From NCBI GenBank assembly GCA_031260365.1, contig JAIRJY010000151.1, forward strand, positions 1-9,417: a stretch of DNA of 9,417 bases. Direction: 5' to 3'. The position numbers were made by a program, and so were the translations under genes. Numbering within the stretch: the first letter of the stretch is position 1; every line of letters starts with the position of its first letter. This document shows positions 6,799-9,417 of the stretch, one piece after another. A model generated the notes under the pieces. The model searched no databases. It saw only the letters and a list, made by a program, of their open reading frames with translations, and had not been told where the DNA came from. The stretch is from Nitrososphaerota archaeon. Its GTDB lineage: Archaea > Thermoproteota > Bathyarchaeia > Bathyarchaeales > Bathycorpusculaceae.

Positions 6799-8631
6799 TT
6801 AAAGTGTGGGTTTTGACAAATGTTCCTCTTCGTTATCAAACTTGTGAGTACCTGTTTTATCGTCTAACCAGTTTCGGGAGCGACATATTGTTTTTCCAAC
6901 GAACTTGAATTTCAATGCGTCTTCATAAGGACACATTTCCACACAGCGCAAACAACCTATACATTGTGAAGTCATTATGTCTCCATCTTTCTGTTCATAG
7001 ACTTCTTTGACTTGTGTTGGGCAGACGCGTTTGCATATGCCACATTTAGTGCATTTTTCTTTGTTTTTATCGATGCGTACTGCTGAAATCCATTTGAATG
7101 GTGGGAATCTGTTAAATAATGCCAGTAAGCCGCCAAGTGGACAAATTCTGCACCATGAACGTCTGACAAAAAATGCTGCTATTGTAACTATGATAAATAT
7201 GATCATGTTTACTGAGGTAAGGTACATGCCTAATTGGTAAAAGTTTCCAGTTCCTGTGAATATCCATTGTGACTGGAGTATACCTGCTTGGTTCTGCATT
7301 AACAGACATAGCGGTTTCATGGGGCATACGGTGCAGAATGGTGCTGAGTAGTATGTGTATGTAAATCCGCCTGGTTCAGTTCCAGGGATAAGTTCTGTGC
7401 CTGTGATGAAATATGCTGCAAAAAGCACACAGATGATGAGCATAGCGGCTAATATGACGTAGCTGAGTTGATGGAAATATTTGTTGGCTTGATCTGATAG
7501 GTCAACACGTTTAATTTTTAGTTTCTTCCTTAGGTATGTTAAAACATCAAGGTATAAACCGAATGGGCATACCCAACCGCACCAAAATCTGCCAAGTATT
7601 ATTGAAGACAATATTATCACACCAATGACTATTGCTAAACGTGGTATTCCTGAAGTAACATAATCTACACCCCAACCATGACCAGCCTCAATGAACGGAT
7701 AAATGTACACCTGTAGTTCCCAAAGTGCGCAGGTTACTGTTCGTCCGCATGGATAGTAACAGGCAAAGAAAGGTGCTGGAAGACCATCCGGCATCGCGCC
7801 GCCCAGAACTTCTGTGCCTGTTAGGAAATCGTGTACAGCAATCTGTCTGATGGGTCGTGGCAAAGTTTGATGATCAACAAACATGCCAAAGAAAAGTATG
7901 AATATTAGAAGAATCTGGATGCAAACTCTTAATGAGCTGATTTTACGAGTTTTCTTTTTAAAGCCCGTTACTGCTACAGCTGCTCCGATGCATGTTAGTA
8001 CCACAGCGGTTATAATAAGCGGAACACTCATTTTCCATGGATTTTCATAATTACTCGGATTGTCTATAGTTCCTGAGGTGTCAGTTACTATCACGTGTAA
8101 TCGATCGGTTATGTGTCCATGACCAGGGAATATGTTCCAGTACCCAGCCATATCCAGCTCTTGTGTGTGGCTGTATTTGCCTGTTTGAGGATCAGTGAGG
8201 GTATACTTCTCTATCCAAGTATAGTCTGGTCTTACATACATCATTCTAACGTAGGTATCTGGTTCTGGCGGATAAATTTGTCCTGTTATCGTAACGGTTT
8301 GATTTATGTCTATTTCTGTTCTGTCTATATTTGCAGTTATATGAGGACCATGGCAAGGTAGCGGTTCTAGTGTATCTTGATTTTGTGTATTTGAATCGGG
8401 TATACTCTGTGTTAGCACTAAATCTGTTGGAGTGTTAAAAAATACTAGATGAAACAACTCTGCGTTTGACATGTCTGCATTTGTTTTTGTATTTTCTGTT
8501 GTTGCTGTGGCTGTTGAAAATACGCTGAAAACTACCAGAACGAGGATAACTATGGTGGATGTGGAAGTATATTTGAATACCTTGTGTTTTATATCTCTCC
8601 CTCTCCTGGTTATCAGTTGCATCAAGTTCAA
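6799..8631 (-). CDS. NapH/NosR-like 4Fe-4S polyferredoxin membrane protein with extracytoplasmic beta-sandwich domain
   Basis: This 610-residue protein is a predicted transmembrane electron carrier. A signal-like helix (about 24-40, ending near S-T-A-T-A) precedes an exported domain (about 95-185) that reads like an Ig/Big-type beta sandwich: ITANIDRTEIDINQTVTITG, then TDPQTGKYSHT. Helices lie at about 202-222, 236-252, 329-348, 386-408 and 468-488. By the positive-inside rule the cytoplasmic side carries GRFWCGWVCPFG (C351, C355) and RRSWCRICPLGG (C494, C497), the paired Fer4_5 motifs of NapH/NosR/CcoG-type proteins. It also carries two ferredoxin modules, C527-x2-C530-x2-C533-x3-C537-P and C557-x2-C560-x2-C563-x3-C567-P, each able to hold a [4Fe-4S] cluster. 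The outer loops hold C291/C295/C301 and C433/C436/C442. No NosR FMN-binding domain is evident. The start is either TTG 8631 or ATG 8622 (residue 4); neither has a Shine-Dalgarno. Redox partner and substrate are unknown. Confidence 0.88.
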   Translation of the reverse strand: MNLMQLITRRGRDIKHKVFKYTSTSTIVILVLVVFSVFSTATATTENTKTNADMSNAELFHLVFFNTPTDLVLTQSIPDSNTQNQDTLEPLPCHGPHITANIDRTEIDINQTVTITGQIYPPEPDTYVRMMYVRPDYTWIEKYTLTDPQTGKYSHTQELDMAGYWNIFPGHGHITDRLHVIVTDTSGTIDNPSNYENPWKMSVPLIITAVVLTCIGAAVAVTGFKKKTRKISSLRVCIQILLIFILFFGMFVDHQTLPRPIRQIAVHDFLTGTEVLGGAMPDGLPAPFFACYYPCGRTVTCALWELQVYIYPFIEAGHGWGVDYVTSGIPRLAIVIGVIILSSIILGRFWCGWVCPFGLYLDVLTYLRKKLKIKRVDLSDQANKYFHQLSYVILAAMLIICVLFAAYFITGTELIPGTEPGGFTYTYYSAPFCTVCPMKPLCLLMQNQAGILQSQWIFTGTGNFYQLGMYLTSVNMIIFIIVTIAAFFVRRSWCRICPLGGLLALFNRFPPFKWISAVRIDKNKEKCTKCGICKRVCPTQVKEVYEQKDGDIMTSQCIGCLRCVEMCPYEDALKFKFVGKTICRSRNWLDDKTGTHKFDNEEEHLSKPTL

Positions 8632-8925
8632 TATGTTACTAGTGTTTAACTTAACTTTTTTGCATATTGATTATTTTGTGTAAATAGCTGTTGCGTGTCA
8701 GTTTTATCATATTGTTTAGTCTTTATCGGTTTGATAGTTTTTGTGGTGTCAAAAGAGTATTTGATGTTTTGTTAAGCATTGTAGTTTCTTCTCTTTAGAG
8801 TAACTTACGAGATGTGGTGTGTCTGTTTGTTTTAACGATTTTTATTGAGTTTTTGAAATGGTGTATTTTTCCGTGTTGTGTAAAAGTCTAAATATTTGGG
8901 TGTGGTAAAATGATTATAGGTTAAG
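8632..8925. other. Divergent intergenic region, T/G-rich on the plus strand
   Basis: The 294 bases lie between the start of the polyferredoxin gene (minus) and the small membrane protein (plus). I see no credible open frame (the longest minus-strand candidate is about 18 codons) and no tRNA. The only clear signal is the promoter at its right end, described separately. On the minus strand no TATA box has convincing spacing to either candidate start of the polyferredoxin gene; CTATTTACA near 8680-8690 is the best weak candidate. Confidence 0.5.
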
Positions 8926-8929
8926 GTGA
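8889..8929 (+). promoter_or_regulatory. TATA-like promoter and Shine-Dalgarno of the small membrane protein
   Basis: TAAATATTT at 8889-8897 is a TATA-like box; transcription would begin near 8918-8920, giving a leader of roughly 15 bases. AAGGTGA at 8923-8929 matches the archaeal anti-Shine-Dalgarno complement well and lies 5 bases before the GTG at 8935, which decides the start of the downstream gene. Confidence 0.5.
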
Positions 8930-8934
8930 AGTAT

Positions 8935-9150
8935 GTGAGTTTTGGTAATTCATTGAAAAGTCTTGGAATTGTTCAAGAGGTACTTGTTTTGGGAGTAATG
9001 ATGGTTTCAATATTTTCACTTTTGTATTTTGATTTTGATTTGAAAGTAAAAATTGGGATAATGGTTTTAGCTATTGCTCTTCTTGTATTAACAAGTGTCT
9101 CAAGTCAATTGCTTAATATGCAAAAAGAGGCTGCAAAAGCACAACGATAA
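8935..9150 (+). CDS. Small two-helix membrane protein, unknown function
   Basis: From the GTG at 8935 this frame encodes 71 residues: a short polar N-terminus, a first hydrophobic helix at about 12-32 (VQEVLVLGVMMVSIFSLLYF), a tight polar turn (DFDLK), a second helix at about 38-55 (VKIGIMVLAIALLVLTSV), and a basic, amphipathic C-terminal tail ending KEAAKAQR. I do not recognise a family. I preferred GTG 8935 over the upstream GTG 8926 because AAGGTGA sits 5 bases before 8935 and overlaps 8926. An ATG at 8933 is in another frame and stops at once. The TATA-like box and good ribosome site support a real gene. A hairpin of two helices with a cytoplasmic basic tail could be an accessory subunit or a small stress/regulatory membrane protein, but nothing in the sequence decides. 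Confidence 0.62.
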   Translation: MSFGNSLKSLGIVQEVLVLGVMMVSIFSLLYFDFDLKVKIGIMVLAIALLVLTSVSSQLLNMQKEAAKAQR

Positions 9151-9173
9151 ATTTAGTATAAGTATCCTTGACA

Positions 9174-9179
9174 TTTTTT
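9174..9179 (+). terminator. Possible T-run terminator of the small membrane protein gene
   Basis: A run of six T lies about 24 bases after the stop codon at 9150, within a T-rich stretch before the converging gene. Archaeal transcription can end at such U-runs without a hairpin. The evidence is weak because T-runs are common here. Confidence 0.25.
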
Positions 9180-9236
9180 GTTGCTTACTGTGTTCTCTTT
9201 ATTGGTGTTTTGGTAAGAGAAATGTTGGTTTTAGTT

Positions 9237-9417
9237 TTAAGTATTTTTCTTTTTGTTTTTGTTACGGAATAGTTCAGCGTAATCTTTGTTTGTTTCGCCA
9301 TAGCATTCAAGTATTGTCTTGTTTATACGTGCCCAGTCTTTGCTTACCATTGACCATATAGTTCGTGTTTCCACGTATTCTGAAACATATTCTCTGATTG
9401 TGCTTTGGCGTTGTATT
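9237..9417 (-). CDS. C-terminal part of an unidentified protein (runs off right edge)
   Basis: Reading the minus strand inward from the right edge gives 59 uninterrupted codons ending in TAA at 9237-9239. The peptide contains IREYVSEYVETRTIWSMVSK and, further on, DWARINKTILECYGETN, and ends with a strongly basic tail (RNKNKKKNT). The varied, helix-prone composition looks like a real protein, whereas the overlapping plus-strand frame is rich in Cys, Phe and Leu, as expected of a mirror image. I do not recognise the family from this fragment. The gene converges on the small membrane protein, with about 86 bases between their stops. Confidence 0.5.
   Translation of the reverse strand, partial: IQRQSTIREYVSEYVETRTIWSMVSKDWARINKTILECYGETNKDYAELFRNKNKKKNT

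Noticed and set aside
8580..8620. T-R-R-G-R near the polyferredoxin N-terminus as a twin-arginine export signal.
   Set aside because: The positions after the arginine pair that should be hydrophobic are Arg and Asp, so an ordinary Sec-type signal or anchor is the better reading.
5316..8716. TTTATCATATT shared between the two intergenic regions (near 5320 and 8704).
   Set aside because: An 11-base A/T-rich match is expected by chance in sequence of this composition, and the two copies have different positions relative to gene starts.
9095..9361. Plus-strand frame of 88 codons, Cys/Phe/Leu-rich.
   Set aside because: It overlaps the end of the small membrane protein and lies opposite the more protein-like minus-strand fragment; no start signals were seen.

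Overview
The window looks archaeal. The left edge holds the start of ribosomal protein S8e, a family found in archaea and eukaryotes but not bacteria. Several intergenic regions carry TATA-like boxes about 25 bases before plausible transcription starts, and several genes have Shine-Dalgarno-like sequences. A complete SMC-ScpA-ScpB condensin set argues against classic Thermoprotei such as Sulfolobus, and fits Bathyarchaeia-like lineages or many euryarchaea. The low GC content and frequent TTG starts are compatible with an uncultivated Bathyarchaeia-type genome, but that placement is inference.

Left block (1-5226, all minus strand, read right to left): smc, scpA and scpB form a tight operon. 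smc and scpA share a TAATG stop-start, and scpA and scpB overlap by 29 bases. The three products assemble into the ring-shaped condensin that compacts and segregates chromosomes. Ribosomal protein S8e follows about 70 bases after scpB, with its own TATA-like box, and runs off the window. ScpB has an unusual 75-residue Gln/Thr/Asn-rich N-terminal tail.

Middle block (5227-8631): a 297-base divergent intergenic region contains a 7+7 bp palindromic TATA element. It is followed on the plus strand by a membrane-anchored zinc-metallopeptidase-like protein (HELTH plus a downstream EGD). This gene converges, with only 6 bases between stop codons, on a minus-strand gene for a NapH/NosR-like polyferredoxin membrane protein. 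That protein combines a secretory signal, an extracytoplasmic beta-sandwich domain, five further membrane helices, two Cys-Pro motifs facing the cytoplasm, two extracytoplasmic three-cysteine motifs and two C-terminal [4Fe-4S] ferredoxin modules. It probably moves electrons between cytoplasmic Fe-S carriers and something outside the membrane; the partner is not in the window.

Right block (8632-9417): a second T/G-rich intergenic region (294 bases) leads to a 71-residue two-helix membrane protein on the plus strand with a good TATA box, Shine-Dalgarno and GTG start. The C-terminal 59 codons of an unidentified minus-strand gene enter from the right edge.

No mobile elements, CRISPR arrays, rRNA or tRNA genes were seen. 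The most unusual content is the polyferredoxin with its extracellular domain and its paired external cysteine motifs. I see no clear evidence for a wholly new multi-gene system.
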